Shown here one piece after another: positions 26,268 to 38,354 of a DNA stretch of 64,000 nucleotides. The DNA is from Winslowiella toletana (GTDB taxonomy: Bacteria; Pseudomonadota; Gammaproteobacteria; Enterobacterales; Enterobacteriaceae): assembly GCF_017875465.1 (NCBI RefSeq), contig NZ_JAGGMQ010000001.1:1674001-1738000 (forward strand). Direction: 5' to 3'. The notes beneath the pieces were generated by a model. The model had not been told where the DNA came from. It made no database searches and saw only the letters and a program-made list of their open reading frames with translations. A program made the position numbers and the translations under genes. Within the stretch, counting starts at the first letter, position 1, and each line of letters begins with the position of its first letter.

Positions 26268-26407
26268 GAACCAGGTTGTGCTTTAACGGCGAGGTTTTCA
26301 CCCCTTCCCTGCGCCAGGGATTTTTTTTGACCCGCCTCACAGCTTTATCGCCGACGCTTGCGCTTTTCTGTGGCCAGGCGCTACAGTCAACTCATCCGAC
26401 CACATAA

Positions 26408-28459
<2,052 letters not shown>

Positions 28460-28480
28460 TCAGCCTGTCAGTAGTGATAG

Positions 28481-31400
28481 TCAGATGCAGCTCAGTTTTC
28501 TGATGCCGTTTCCGGCATTTATCACGCTGCATTTCCTGACCGGCAACTCGCCCCATTTCAGGCCAGAATATTTCCCCATAAAGAACACCTCTCTTTCACT
28601 AAAGGAGGCTTCCAGGCTCTTCAGGCTGTTGCAAATTTCTTCATCACTAATTAAATTTTTATCAAGTGCATAACCACCATAGGTTTTAATAATATCTGGC
28701 GTCGACATAAAGCGCCCCTTCTCGGAATCCTTGATGCCAATTTTAACTAACGATCGAGCTTCAGCATCCTGCAAAAAACTTTCTGAAACTCTTCGGGTTG
28801 TCGATAACGACAATGCTTTTCCCCGGGTGCCGTTTGAACCCACATGCAGGAAAATATCGCGCAGGTAGATATCAAAATCTGTAAGGTAACGATTTTCATT
28901 TAAGCTAACCCGACGCAGCAGGCCATTTTTGACAATGTCTTCTTTTTGCGCGGTATGCGCGCGGAATAAGGTTTTCTCGATATCATAGTCGTACTGGCTT
29001 AAATCCTCGACCTTTCTGATTCTTCTCAGTTCAGGGGTGAATTTCATTTCAAATTGATAGCTATAGCCATTAAGATAATCGTTCAACATTTTCTCTTTTG
29101 CTTTCAGCAGATCCATATCCAGCGGGCTAACTACACAAGCTGCTTTACCGCCACGCTTCACAATGCAGCGTGGCCCTGTTAATTTCTCAAGAGGAATATC
29201 ATTGTTAATAGTCAGATCCAGCAGATCGATTTTATCCAGTTGTCTTTTTAACTTAATCCTTTCCAGCCTGAAATCCATTTTAATCTTAGACAACTCACCT
29301 GACGATAAAGGGATTATCTCTCCGTTACTTTTTGGCCGCACTTTCACCCCGTCAAAATTGAGCAGGTTTAAGGTTTTTTTCTGGTTATCAAAAAGAATGT
29401 CCTGCCAGCGTACATTATCCAGTGAGATACCATTTTGTTTTAACCTGGAAAATAACTCAATGATTTTCTTATTTACTAAAATCTCATCTGATAAAAAATA
29501 TTTTAAATCGTAGAATTTTTTCTCATCAAATGATTTTAACACCGTATCAATCGAGTCTCCGTCAATTTTATTGATATGTATAATGATATTACCTCTCACC
29601 ACTTCGGCACCATGATAAATTTCAACCATAGCGCTTCCCGGACCATAAAAGCGGTTTAAGGCCAGTGAATCATTATTGGCTTCAATTAAAATCTGGCTAT
29701 ATTTTTCCGCACTATCACTCTCTGACAGAGCCTTCGCGGCAATAACGGACGGTTTATAATCCTTAATAAAGGTACCAGCTTCCAGCTGATAGATACTCCC
29801 CGTTTTTCCTTGCGCCACCAATTCCTGCAAGCGGTAAGTTGTATCCAGCGGCGCAGCACGGGTAGTCGCTTTGGTAACGGCTTCAGGGAGTACCGCTGTC
29901 TTGCCGCCATCCGTCAATTTTCGCGCCAAAAATTGCTTTGCCAGCCTGTTACGTAAGGCTTTCGCCACCACCGGCACATCGAACAGCATGCCAGTGGCGC
30001 CAGCAAACAGCATTGCCCAGATAGCCTGATCCTTTTCATCATGCGTGTCAGCATTCAGGAACTTGCTCACCTGAATCGCTGGTTCAACCGCCAGCCCCAG
30101 AAACAGTGAAATAAGGCGTCCGGCAAGTGTGCCAGGCATGCCAAAGGCCAGCGCGCCAGCAGCGTAACTGGCAAGGTCGAGCACCCGGTCCACGTCTTTC
30201 TCGAATTGCGTTTTAATGCTGGCATCAGCATCGGCGGCACTTTTATTGATATAACGTCTGAAAAGTTCTGTCCGGTAATCAGCTGAGACAGTGTAAATAA
30301 TCGGCCGGTAATTCCGCTCTTTTTTTGGCAAACTAAATACCATCGAAGGCGAGTCAAACTTGGCCCCCATAAAGGCAACATCGACCTTCTCCTGTTCGGC
30401 ATACAATAAGTGCCTGGATAACCACTCCCGTAATTTTTCATCCGAAATATCAGTTTTATCAAACACACTTAGTTTTCTGGCATTGCCAGATGATATCGTA
30501 TTCACTTCCATTTCATTAACGATATTAAAATTACCATCCATCGCTGAAATAAGCAGACGCCGGTTTTTCTTGCCTTTCAGTGCGATAATCTGCGAAAGCT
30601 CACCGCTTTGTATGGTCAGAAATTCAGGCGCTATCTCGCCTTTGATAAATCCGTCGATAATATCACCAAACTCCGCAGCTAACTCCTTATCCAGTTTGTT
30701 CCTTACCAGATACAGGCAGGCGTTAATTGAAAGCGAGAAGAGCTTTTTGATACTCTCAGCGGCTTTAATATCGTGTTTTAACTTAGCAAAAACATTCTGC
30801 AGGCGCTCCTGAACTCGCCCTGGCAGCTCCCACAGTTTTGCCACATAGGCAACACTATGTGCTGAACCTCCATGCTGCCAGTCATAATAAACTGACGAAA
30901 ATGAACCTGAGTCTTTAAATACCGCCCCCATGGCAATTTCGCGCATCGTATAGGATTTATATTCATTATCAATCACTACCTGCATAGCGGTATCAAGCTG
31001 CAGCTGTTCTTCCAGCGGTTCATGGAAGGTTTCCAGCCGCTGCGAATTCGCCTGCCAGCTGTAACTTAACCCCAAATCATAAACCGCTTGTATTTCTTCT
31101 GAAATAATATGGTCCCTGATATTAGCGTAATTATATCTCTTACCATATTCATTAATCTGGTGGAGGTGGTCATTATAAATATCGGCCAGTTTGTCCACAT
31201 CGGCAGATTTTACCAATACAATACCCGGTTTGACTTCTTTCAGCGCCGCTAACACAGCAGCGTTAATGCCGCGAGACAACTCTGCGCTGAAGAGATCCAG
31301 CATCGCTTCCTGTCCCGATGAGCGGAACCATAGCTCGTGATGCGAAAGCGAGGATGTCACTGGCGCAAACGCCTTCCCTTGCTGCATTGATTTGTACCAT

Positions 31401-34400
31401 TCCGCATAGGTTGACATCGCAGATCCGGTGATCCATTTCGCCAGCAGAGGCCGGGCGACGATAAAGACTTCCTCACAAAGATTATCGAGTTCATAGGAGT
31501 CTATTTCACTCTGCAACGCAACAATTGCCCGATCCTGTAATGCTGCTTCAAACTCTGATTTGCGTGGCGGTTCAGGTTGCAGCAAGTTTTTCAGCTGATG
31601 TACTGACGAACCGGTAAAACTGATTCCGGTTATCTGCACTCTGTCCAAAAACTGGTAAGCATTCAGGTCTGCGCAAAATAACAGGTCATGCCAATACTCA
31701 TCGTCTTGCTGATATTTTGGTGAGTCAGACGCATCTGCGGATTTATCCACCAGCTCACGCGGGGCAACCAGTAACGCCCGCACCGCAGCATCATGCCGGT
31801 TTTGATATAACGTCTGATAATCGCGCAGATAATCATCCGTCAGCGCGGCCAGATGTTGCTCCAGTACCACTCGCGCCGGTGGTGTAATGACCTTATGCTG
31901 ATCGTCCAGCAGGTGGGCCAGCTGAATGCGCAGAAAATCCGCAATATTCTTTTTCACCTCACTTGCCAGCGGGACATCTGCCTCCGGCATTATCGTAGTG
32001 GCATGCGCTGCGGGTAATATCGCCGCCAGCTGATCCTTTACCCGATCAAAACTGCGGATCAGCAGAGCGGCGATGGCCTTGCTCAGCTCCTCTTCCATTT
32101 CAACCATCAACGCCTGCAATGCGCTATTACTGCTATTATCCGCCAGCATCACCAGCTGACTGAGATCCCGCCATGTATATAGTGCACCAGCCGGAAGGTC
32201 GAAACGTCGCCATATTTCATACAGTCCGGGCAGCGCTGGCAATAGCTTCACCAGCAGCGGATGACCGCTTATATCGCGCAACAGACTGGCGAGATGCATC
32301 AGCGCCTGTTCCGCTTTAGCCGGGTCGCGATACCAGCGATAACACTGACGTACAGCGCAGAACCATGTCGGCGCCTGCTTAATGCTGCGCAACAGTAATA
32401 TCCAGTTGCCGCTCAGCGCGTTAGCCATCTCATAAGCGATAAATTCGAGCTGCTGCCTGCGCGTCAGGCTGGCAGGCATGCTGGCTTGCGCATTGAAAGC
32501 GGCATGTAAAATCACCACTTGCGGATACTGTTTTAACACGGACAGCAGTAATTCAGGGCGGGCGATAATCTGTTGCTGACCCAACGCCAGCAGTTCATCA
32601 CTTATCGCTTTCAGCGTCATCGCCCAGGATGCATCCGGCGGCAGAGCCAGCCACTTCTGATGCAGCTGCAGCAAACTTTGCAGTTTGTCCGCTACCGCGC
32701 CGAAATGGCCAGGACAGATCATCTCCAGCATGCCAAAAGCTTGCGGCCAGGCCATCAGCTGCAATATCCATCCCGCTTGCTGCGATCTGCTGCCCTGGTA
32801 TGGAAAAGTCTGCACCTTCTCCAGCACCATGCATCCCTGCTCCAGTCGATCCATCACCTTTTTCACTGGCTGGAAACTGGTCTCTGGCAACAACATTTGC
32901 AGCAGATGGTTTACCGCTGTGTCGCTGAGCAATCCAGTCAGCCAGCTCGCCTGCGCTGCGGCTCCCACTGGGGCTTTAACGGCAAACGCGGTTTCTCCCA
33001 GCGACTGCGCCTGCTGAGCCAGACTGAGCAGCCAGCCAAATTGGGGAGATAAATAGCCCGCCAGCCCCGGCGAGGTCGCCAGGATGTTAACCACTGCCAT
33101 CAGCCACAGAGATTGCTGCAAGCGATCGTCCGCAGGCCACGCTGGCAGATCGCTGACCTGCTGTTGTAATAATACTGCGGAGGTAGTCAGTTCAGCCATC
33201 AGCCGTGACGGAAATGCCAGACGACTGTCAGCCAGCAATGTCGCCAGACCGCTGAGCAGCGTGCCCGCATCGGCCTGCGGCAGACGCCTTAGCGTATCCA
33301 GAGTGGTGAGCGCGCCGGACAGCGTGCTGAAGACAGCATCCAGCTGATCGCCAAGATAAACACTCAGTTGACTGTGTAAACCACTGGCGCTAATTAAACG
33401 CAGTAGCTGCTCAGTTTGCTGCAAATGGCTGGCATCGGGCGACAACTTGCGTACGGTACCCATCGCCTGACCAATGCGGTAAATCTCCCCTCCCGCTGCC
33501 GCCAGCCCGTGGAGATTCTGTGGCAATAATTGGTTCAGCCATGCTGTATCGGTAAGCCATTCGGCATAATTTAAGGCGCCGCTTATGGCGTTCTGCTGGG
33601 CAATTTTTTCGGCCAGCAACGCGCAAATACGCAGTCCCTGATGCAGGCGCTCAGTCACCGCCAGCGGCAACAGCTGCTGCAGGGTCTGACCCGGCTGGCA
33701 TGACTGCTGCAGCTGTCCTATTCTCAACTGTAATTCAACCCAGCTACATTTTGGATCCTGTATCACCTCAACTACGCTCACCAGCGTATCGAGCAACAGG
33801 CGCAGCGCGCGAATCTGCTGATTCGCAGAATCCCCCGGCACAATATGGCGCAGTTTATTCAGCGCAAGCTGATGGGACGATCCTTTCCAGTCAGCAAAAA
33901 TTTGTTTCAGCGTCAGCACCACATCCGGCAGCAAGCTGGCCAGTGCTGCCACTTCACTGCCGGCAAACGCCCGGCGCAGAGATTCCCCAATCAGATGGCT
34001 TAAGATCTTACGTTGCAGAGCATCGGCATGTTTTTGTAAGGCGGCATAATTCTGCGGATTAGCTGAGCGCGCAGTGGAACTGAGCGGTATCGGGCAAACA
34101 CTGTTTTTTTTTTCGTGCCAGTAATCAGCATAACTGGTCAGTTCAGCAATAATTGCTTCGCGCAGCTTTTCCACCTCTGCTTCACCGACAGTATCAATAC
34201 TCTGCTTACGCCCCTGCGCCAATAGCTGACGCAGGAAGACCCGGTTATTTACCGTATCAAAAGATTCACCACTATCTTGCACATCAATAAGCATCGGGTT
34301 AAATCTCAGCTTATTAATTACCGTAAAGGGCAGATCTCTGATTGCCTCACGTATCAGCTGGCAGGTTTCATAATTAAGTTCGCTGTCTGAACAGATAGCA

Positions 34401-34525
34401 TTAACATGATCATGCAGTTGCGAAAAATAGATAAGAGAAACCGTGGAAGCGGATTTGTTATTGTCGGCAGTTTTTAACTCACCGGCACAGGGATCGGCAA
34501 ATTTAAGAATACTTAAATCAGTCAT
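28481..34525 (-). CDS. giant toxin/effector with kinase-like and C-terminal ADP-ribosyltransferase domains
   Basis: 2014 residues, ATG at 34525 (weak Shine-Dalgarno). No Sec signal, no filamentous-haemagglutinin or RTX repeats. Residues about 1-900 are a leucine- and glutamine-rich helical region; 900-1450 resemble the body of large 'dermonecrotic toxin-like' proteins of plant-associated bacteria. Two hydrophobic stretches follow (V-L-D-L-A-S-Y-A-A-G... and A-I-W-A-M-L-F-A-G..., about 1450-1530). Residues about 1561-1730 look like a degenerate OspG/NleH-type kinase fold: G1573-K-T-G-S loop, K1588, E1615, F-Y-G-P-G-S-A, D1703 in a catalytic-loop-like segment, N-F-D1725-G. The last 160 residues show a complete ADP-ribosyltransferase pattern: R1855 in L-F-R-A-H, S1906-L-S-T-T, and E1977-R-E1979. 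This resembles pertussis and cholera A subunits. The part encoding the C-terminal 800 residues is more AT-rich than the rest. No immunity gene is adjacent, which favours a host-directed role; the secretion route is unknown. Confidence 0.75.
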   Translation of the reverse strand: MTDLSILKFADPCAGELKTADNNKSASTVSLIYFSQLHDHVNAICSDSELNYETCQLIREAIRDLPFTVINKLRFNPMLIDVQDSGESFDTVNNRVFLRQLLAQGRKQSIDTVGEAEVEKLREAIIAELTSYADYWHEKKNSVCPIPLSSTARSANPQNYAALQKHADALQRKILSHLIGESLRRAFAGSEVAALASLLPDVVLTLKQIFADWKGSSHQLALNKLRHIVPGDSANQQIRALRLLLDTLVSVVEVIQDPKCSWVELQLRIGQLQQSCQPGQTLQQLLPLAVTERLHQGLRICALLAEKIAQQNAISGALNYAEWLTDTAWLNQLLPQNLHGLAAAGGEIYRIGQAMGTVRKLSPDASHLQQTEQLLRLISASGLHSQLSVYLGDQLDAVFSTLSGALTTLDTLRRLPQADAGTLLSGLATLLADSRLAFPSRLMAELTTSAVLLQQQVSDLPAWPADDRLQQSLWLMAVVNILATSPGLAGYLSPQFGWLLSLAQQAQSLGETAFAVKAPVGAAAQASWLTGLLSDTAVNHLLQMLLPETSFQPVKKVMDRLEQGCMVLEKVQTFPYQGSRSQQAGWILQLMAWPQAFGMLEMICPGHFGAVADKLQSLLQLHQKWLALPPDASWAMTLKAISDELLALGQQQIIARPELLLSVLKQYPQVVILHAAFNAQASMPASLTRRQQLEFIAYEMANALSGNWILLLRSIKQAPTWFCAVRQCYRWYRDPAKAEQALMHLASLLRDISGHPLLVKLLPALPGLYEIWRRFDLPAGALYTWRDLSQLVMLADNSSNSALQALMVEMEEELSKAIAALLIRSFDRVKDQLAAILPAAHATTIMPEADVPLASEVKKNIADFLRIQLAHLLDDQHKVITPPARVVLEQHLAALTDDYLRDYQTLYQNRHDAAVRALLVAPRELVDKSADASDSPKYQQDDEYWHDLLFCADLNAYQFLDRVQITGISFTGSSVHQLKNLLQPEPPRKSEFEAALQDRAIVALQSEIDSYELDNLCEEVFIVARPLLAKWITGSAMSTYAEWYKSMQQGKAFAPVTSSLSHHELWFRSSGQEAMLDLFSAELSRGINAAVLAALKEVKPGIVLVKSADVDKLADIYNDHLHQINEYGKRYNYANIRDHIISEEIQAVYDLGLSYSWQANSQRLETFHEPLEEQLQLDTAMQVVIDNEYKSYTMREIAMGAVFKDSGSFSSVYYDWQHGGSAHSVAYVAKLWELPGRVQERLQNVFAKLKHDIKAAESIKKLFSLSINACLYLVRNKLDKELAAEFGDIIDGFIKGEIAPEFLTIQSGELSQIIALKGKKNRRLLISAMDGNFNIVNEMEVNTISSGNARKLSVFDKTDISDEKLREWLSRHLLYAEQEKVDVAFMGAKFDSPSMVFSLPKKERNYRPIIYTVSADYRTELFRRYINKSAADADASIKTQFEKDVDRVLDLASYAAGALAFGMPGTLAGRLISLFLGLAVEPAIQVSKFLNADTHDEKDQAIWAMLFAGATGMLFDVPVVAKALRNRLAKQFLARKLTDGGKTAVLPEAVTKATTRAAPLDTTYRLQELVAQGKTGSIYQLEAGTFIKDYKPSVIAAKALSESDSAEKYSQILIEANNDSLALNRFYGPGSAMVEIYHGAEVVRGNIIIHINKIDGDSIDTVLKSFDEKKFYDLKYFLSDEILVNKKIIELFSRLKQNGISLDNVRWQDILFDNQKKTLNLLNFDGVKVRPKSNGEIIPLSSGELSKIKMDFRLERIKLKRQLDKIDLLDLTINNDIPLEKLTGPRCIVKRGGKAACVVSPLDMDLLKAKEKMLNDYLNGYSYQFEMKFTPELRRIRKVEDLSQYDYDIEKTLFRAHTAQKEDIVKNGLLRRVSLNENRYLTDFDIYLRDIFLHVGSNGTRGKALSLSTTRRVSESFLQDAEARSLVKIGIKDSEKGRFMSTPDIIKTYGGYALDKNLISDEEICNSLKSLEASFSEREVFFMGKYSGLKWGELPVRKCSVINAGNGIRKLSCI

Positions 34526-34778
34526 GGGATTTATCTTGTTAAATGTAATTGTTAACCAGTGCCTGCTGATAAATGGCGCTATTCTTAATAAGATATTTAT
34601 TTAAGAAGGTAGATTACACCTCAGAAAAAAACAAAAAATAAGCAAAATACAGTGCATTAATATGTCCGAATTATTACTGGCGACACTTTATCTGATTTAA
34701 TACCTTTTCGAAAAAAAATAATATCGCTGGAAATAAATTAATTATCACTCTAATTAATTTAGGTTGTAATCAGAAGAA
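34526..34778. promoter_or_regulatory. AT-rich upstream region of the giant toxin gene
   Basis: About 250 bp, mostly A/T, between the toxin start and the rlmG terminator hairpin. I looked for an hrp box (GGAACC and CCAC elements) on the minus strand and did not find one. The high AT content suggests H-NS silencing. No gene is visible. Confidence 0.4.
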
Positions 34779-34798
34779 TCGGCTCCGGTCGGAGCCGA
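34779..34798 (-). terminator. rlmG terminator
   Basis: On the minus strand TCGGCTCC-GACC-GGAGCCGA, a perfect 8-bp stem with a 4-base loop, followed by TTCTTCTG, 17 bp after the rlmG stop. Confidence 0.65.
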
Positions 34799-34815
34799 GA
34801 AAGGCATTACGGCTT

Positions 34816-35943
34816 TTAACGCAATTTCACTGAACGCAAAATGACAAATTTCTGATTGGACTCCAGCGTGGTGCAGTTGCCAAACAGCTTCTTCATCTTC
34901 TGGTAATAGCCGAGATGACGGTTGCCGACAATACGCAACTCACCGCCATATTGCAGACAACGGCGCGCATCACGCAGCATTGCCCAGGCAATATAGTCAT
35001 GCATCGCGCTTTGCTGATGGAATGGCGGGTTACACAGCACCGCATTCAGGCGATCCGACGGGAAACCGCTTAGTGAGTTATTGACCGCAAAGTGGCTGCG
35101 GCTCAGATCCTGCGGGCGGTTAACCTCAACATTCAGACGGCTTGACGCCACCGCCATCGATGACTCATCGATAAAATGCACGTCCGCCAGTGGATTTTGC
35201 TCCAGCGCCAGTAAACCAATGACCCCGTTGCCACAGCCCAGATCGACAATCTCACCGTCGAGATTGTCCGGCAGGTGCTGCATAAAGAAACGCGCGCCGA
35301 TATCAAGGCCATTACGTGAAAACACGTTGGCATGGTTATGGATCTGATAAGGGGTATCATCCAGCGGCCAGACGGCGATCATCTCCGCGTCTTTCAGCGC
35401 AGGTTTAGTGAATGTGCTGTAAATCAGTCGCGCTTTCTTCCATGCCAGCGAGGTTTTGGTCTCGCCCAGCACGCGTTCGAAAAGTTGCAACGTTGAACTG
35501 TGAATATCTTTTGCCCTGGCGCCAGCAATAATCAGCGTGTCCGGCGTCAGCACCTGACGCAAAGCGCGCAACTGCTGTTCAAGCAGCGCCAGCGTTTTAG
35601 GAACTTTAATGATTACGCAGGAGGGCGCAGCGGGCAGCTCCGCCATGCTGTCGAGAAAGATGACGCTATCTTCATCCAGCTCATTCAGTCTTAAATTTTT
35701 GCGCGTCGCCAGCTCGCTCATCAGTGAGTCGCCGATGCTATACACCTGATGCTCGCTCAGTGCGCAGGCCAGCGCGCCAAAGCTGTCGTTGAAGATCAGG
35801 ATCGGGCCGTCGCTGGCGACAGGCAGCGGCTGCTGTAGCAAATATTCATCTGCGGCATCCCAGGCCTGCAACGGGCTCTCATCATCCATTTGCGGGAAGC
35901 GATGCAGCGTCAGCGTGCGGTTGCTCAGTTCGAGTTGGCTCAT
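34816..35943 (-). CDS. rlmG: 23S rRNA (guanine-1835-N2)-methyltransferase RlmG
   Basis: 375 residues from ATG at 35943 (GGAG seven bases upstream; upstream in-frame codons are not coding). Two domains: an N-terminal degenerate methyltransferase-like half and a C-terminal catalytic SAM-binding half with [11 protein letters not shown] and the N-P-P-F motif that binds the guanine to be methylated. It matches E. coli RlmG (378 residues). Divergent from ygjP, as in E. coli. Confidence 0.92.
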   Translation of the reverse strand: MSQLELSNRTLTLHRFPQMDDESPLQAWDAADEYLLQQPLPVASDGPILIFNDSFGALACALSEHQVYSIGDSLMSELATRKNLRLNELDEDSVIFLDSMAELPAAPSCVIIKVPKTLALLEQQLRALRQVLTPDTLIIAGARAKDIHSSTLQLFERVLGETKTSLAWKKARLIYSTFTKPALKDAEMIAVWPLDDTPYQIHNHANVFSRNGLDIGARFFMQHLPDNLDGEIVDLGCGNGVIGLLALEQNPLADVHFIDESSMAVASSRLNVEVNRPQDLSRSHFAVNNSLSGFPSDRLNAVLCNPPFHQQSAMHDYIAWAMLRDARRCLQYGGELRIVGNRHLGYYQKMKKLFGNCTTLESNQKFVILRSVKLR

Positions 35944-36153
35944 TGGATCTCCAGCATGATAATATTTGCGCGTTCTGTACCCTAAATAATGCGTGTTGCA
36001 GGAAGGCGGCAAGCCTGCGAATCCCAGGAGCATAGATAACTATGTGAGTGGGGTGAGCAGGCGCAGCCAACGTACCTGCAGCGCGAAGTATGACGGGTAT
36101 AACCCCAAAATGGGGGCGCAGTATACTTTCTTTTCGCCCGGGAGCCCTAATTA

Positions 36154-36657
36154 ATGTCATCGTTGATCTATTTGCAGGGATACCCTGAATCACTGCTCAG
36201 CCAGGTACAAACGCTGATTGAACAGCAACGTTTAGCTGAAGTATTGCAGAAACGCTATCCAGATGGGCATAACATCACCAGTGATAAAGCCCTGTATGAG
36301 TACGCGCTGGATCTGAAAAACAGTTATCTGCGTAACGCCGCGCCGCTCAATAAAGTGGCTTACGACAGCAAAATCAAGGTGATGAAGCATGCGCTTGGTC
36401 TGCATACTGCAGTTTCCCGCGTGCAGGGCGGTAAGCTGAAGGCTAAAGCGGAGATCCGCGTTGCCACCATCTTTAAACACGCGCCGGAAGCTTTTCTGCG
36501 CATGATCGTGGTGCATGAACTGGCGCATATCAAAGAGAAAGACCATAACAAAGCGTTCTATCAGCTCTGTTGCCATATGGAACCCAACTATCATCAGTTT
36601 GAGTTCGATACCCGTTTATGGCTGACGGCGCAGGCGCTGGAGGGGAATGCCGCTTAA
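36154..36657 (+). CDS. ygjP: YgjP-family predicted metal-dependent hydrolase
   Basis: 167 residues. The metalloprotease-like motif H121-E-L-A-H125 with a further H131 (I-K-E-K-D-H) is typical of the DUF45/WLM group (SprT-like zincin fold). The substrate is unknown. Divergent from rlmG and overlapping the end of the ClC gene by 4 bases tail-to-tail, in the expected E. coli gene order. Confidence 0.85.
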   Translation: MSSLIYLQGYPESLLSQVQTLIEQQRLAEVLQKRYPDGHNITSDKALYEYALDLKNSYLRNAAPLNKVAYDSKIKVMKHALGLHTAVSRVQGGKLKAKAEIRVATIFKHAPEAFLRMIVVHELAHIKEKDHNKAFYQLCCHMEPNYHQFEFDTRLWLTAQALEGNAA

Positions 36658-38354
36658 ATAAAACCTTTCGCCTTCTGGATAAGACTGGTTTTCGTCAGTG
36701 CGCCAAGAAACTTTCTTTCTACCGGATTATTCAGCACCGGCAAGCGTTCCAGCGTCACCTGCGCAAACGCCTCCCAGCCTTCGCGAATAGTCTGGCTGGC
36801 GCAGATAAACGGGAAATCACCGTCCATTACCGTGCTGACCGGCGAATCGAGCGTAATTTCACCGTCGAGGATTTTACGCGAGATATCATGAATCGATACC
36901 ACGCCCAGAAACTGACCGTGATGGTTAACGATATAGACAAAGCGTTCACGCTTCAGCGAGCTGACCGCCAGCGCTTCCCCCACTGACTGCTCCGGCAGCA
37001 GCGCCGCGCCCGGCACAATAAACTGCGAGATAATGCCGTTATCAAAATCAAACTTGGCGTCAGAACGGCTGAAGTGATGGCTGATAACCGGATAGGTGCT
37101 GGCTGATTGCAGGCGGTACACCATCATCGACGCCAGCACCGCCGCGATCATCACCGGAAACAGCAGGCTGCTGTTTAACGTCATTTCCAGCACCATAATG
37201 ATCGCCATCAGCGGCGCCTGACTGACTGAAGCCAGCACCGCCGCCATGCCGATCGCCGCATACAGCAGCGCATTGCCCGCTGGTAACCCCAGTGCGCTGG
37301 CAACGCTGGCGATCGCCACACCCAGCAACGCACCAATCAGCAGCGATGGCGTAAACAGCCCGCCGACCGCGCCGGATCCCACCGATAACGCCGTAGCCAC
37401 CATTTTCAGCACCAGCAGTAACAGCAACGCCTGCAATGCCAGGCTACCGGCCATCACTTCCACAATCACTTCGTAGCCATTGCCGAGGATATCGCTGGAC
37501 GCTATCGCCAGCACGCCGACGGCAAACCCGCCGATGCCCAGCCGTAACGGCAGACTTTTCAGCCGTGAGAACAGCCCTTTGCTTTTGCCAATCAGAAAGA
37601 TCATCAGCCAGCCCGCCAGTCCGGCGGCAAGACCAATCACCACCGTCAGCGCGATGGTGGCTGGCGTCAGCTGGAACTGCACATCGGCAAACGGATAGAT
37701 CGCCGAACGATAGCCCAGCGTCCACATGGTCAGCACCGCCACCGCCGCGGAGATAATCAGCGGAATCAGTCGTTGCAGCGCCGAGATGCCAAAAGCGATT
37801 TCTGCCACAAAGATCGCCGAGGCCAGCGGTGCGTGGTAGACCGAGGCCAGTCCGGCGGCGGCCGCCATCGCCACCACGTCACTGTTTTTCAGCGCCAGCG
37901 ATTTAAAGCAGTAGCGGCCCAGAATGCTGCCGCTGAGCGCCGACAGCTGCACCATCGGCCCCTCTTTACCTATCGAGGCACCGCTGCCGATACTGGCGAT
38001 CGAAGAGAGCGCGCGAAACAGTGAGGTTCGGGTCGGCACCGCATCAAGGCGCGCATTGATCACCTCCAGATAGTCGGTTTTCACCGTCTGTTGCTGTTCA
38101 ATCGAAGTCGCGTATTTAAGAAAGAAACCGGCAATCACCCCACCGAGGCCCACAATCAGCGGCCAGCAAAACCACGGCCAGACCGTCACTGCCTGGGTGA
38201 TATCCTGCTCACTGCCGAACAGCAGCTGGCTGATCAGCTCAATGACCAGACGAAATCCCAGCGTTACCAGGGAAGCGACAATCCCTGCCGGGATCGCCAC
38301 CAGAATGCTGGTCCAGTTCAGTGCATGTTTATTTCCGGCGACTGTCATACCCAC
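36654..38354 (-). CDS. ClC-type chloride channel/transporter with C-terminal CBS domains (ClcB-like)
   Basis: 566 residues if GTG 38354 is used (AAGGA six bases upstream) or 564 from ATG 38348. About ten to twelve membrane helices (to about 430), then two CBS motifs. G-K-E-G-P contains the gating glutamate, and G-G-L-F-T-P carries the second selectivity motif. The first selectivity motif G-S-G-I-P is absent; the corresponding place reads T-D-Y-L-E, as in ClcB. E. coli ClcB lacks the CBS pair, so this is a longer relative. It sits where E. coli has ygjQ. Confidence 0.85.
   Translation of the reverse strand: MGMTVAGNKHALNWTSILVAIPAGIVASLVTLGFRLVIELISQLLFGSEQDITQAVTVWPWFCWPLIVGLGGVIAGFFLKYATSIEQQQTVKTDYLEVINARLDAVPTRTSLFRALSSIASIGSGASIGKEGPMVQLSALSGSILGRYCFKSLALKNSDVVAMAAAAGLASVYHAPLASAIFVAEIAFGISALQRLIPLIISAAVAVLTMWTLGYRSAIYPFADVQFQLTPATIALTVVIGLAAGLAGWLMIFLIGKSKGLFSRLKSLPLRLGIGGFAVGVLAIASSDILGNGYEVIVEVMAGSLALQALLLLLVLKMVATALSVGSGAVGGLFTPSLLIGALLGVAIASVASALGLPAGNALLYAAIGMAAVLASVSQAPLMAIIMVLEMTLNSSLLFPVMIAAVLASMMVYRLQSASTYPVISHHFSRSDAKFDFDNGIISQFIVPGAALLPEQSVGEALAVSSLKRERFVYIVNHHGQFLGVVSIHDISRKILDGEITLDSPVSTVMDGDFPFICASQTIREGWEAFAQVTLERLPVLNNPVERKFLGALTKTSLIQKAKGFI

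Noticed and set aside
26388..26405. possible FadR site before fadH (AACTCATCCGACCACAT)
   Set aside because: Central part of the FadR consensus fits on one side only; too weak to list as a site.
34526..34778. hrp box upstream of the giant toxin gene
   Set aside because: Looked for GGAACC and CCAC elements with proper spacing on the minus strand and did not find them.
36232..36594. 120-residue minus-strand frame antisense to ygjP
   Set aside because: Shadow frame of a conserved gene.
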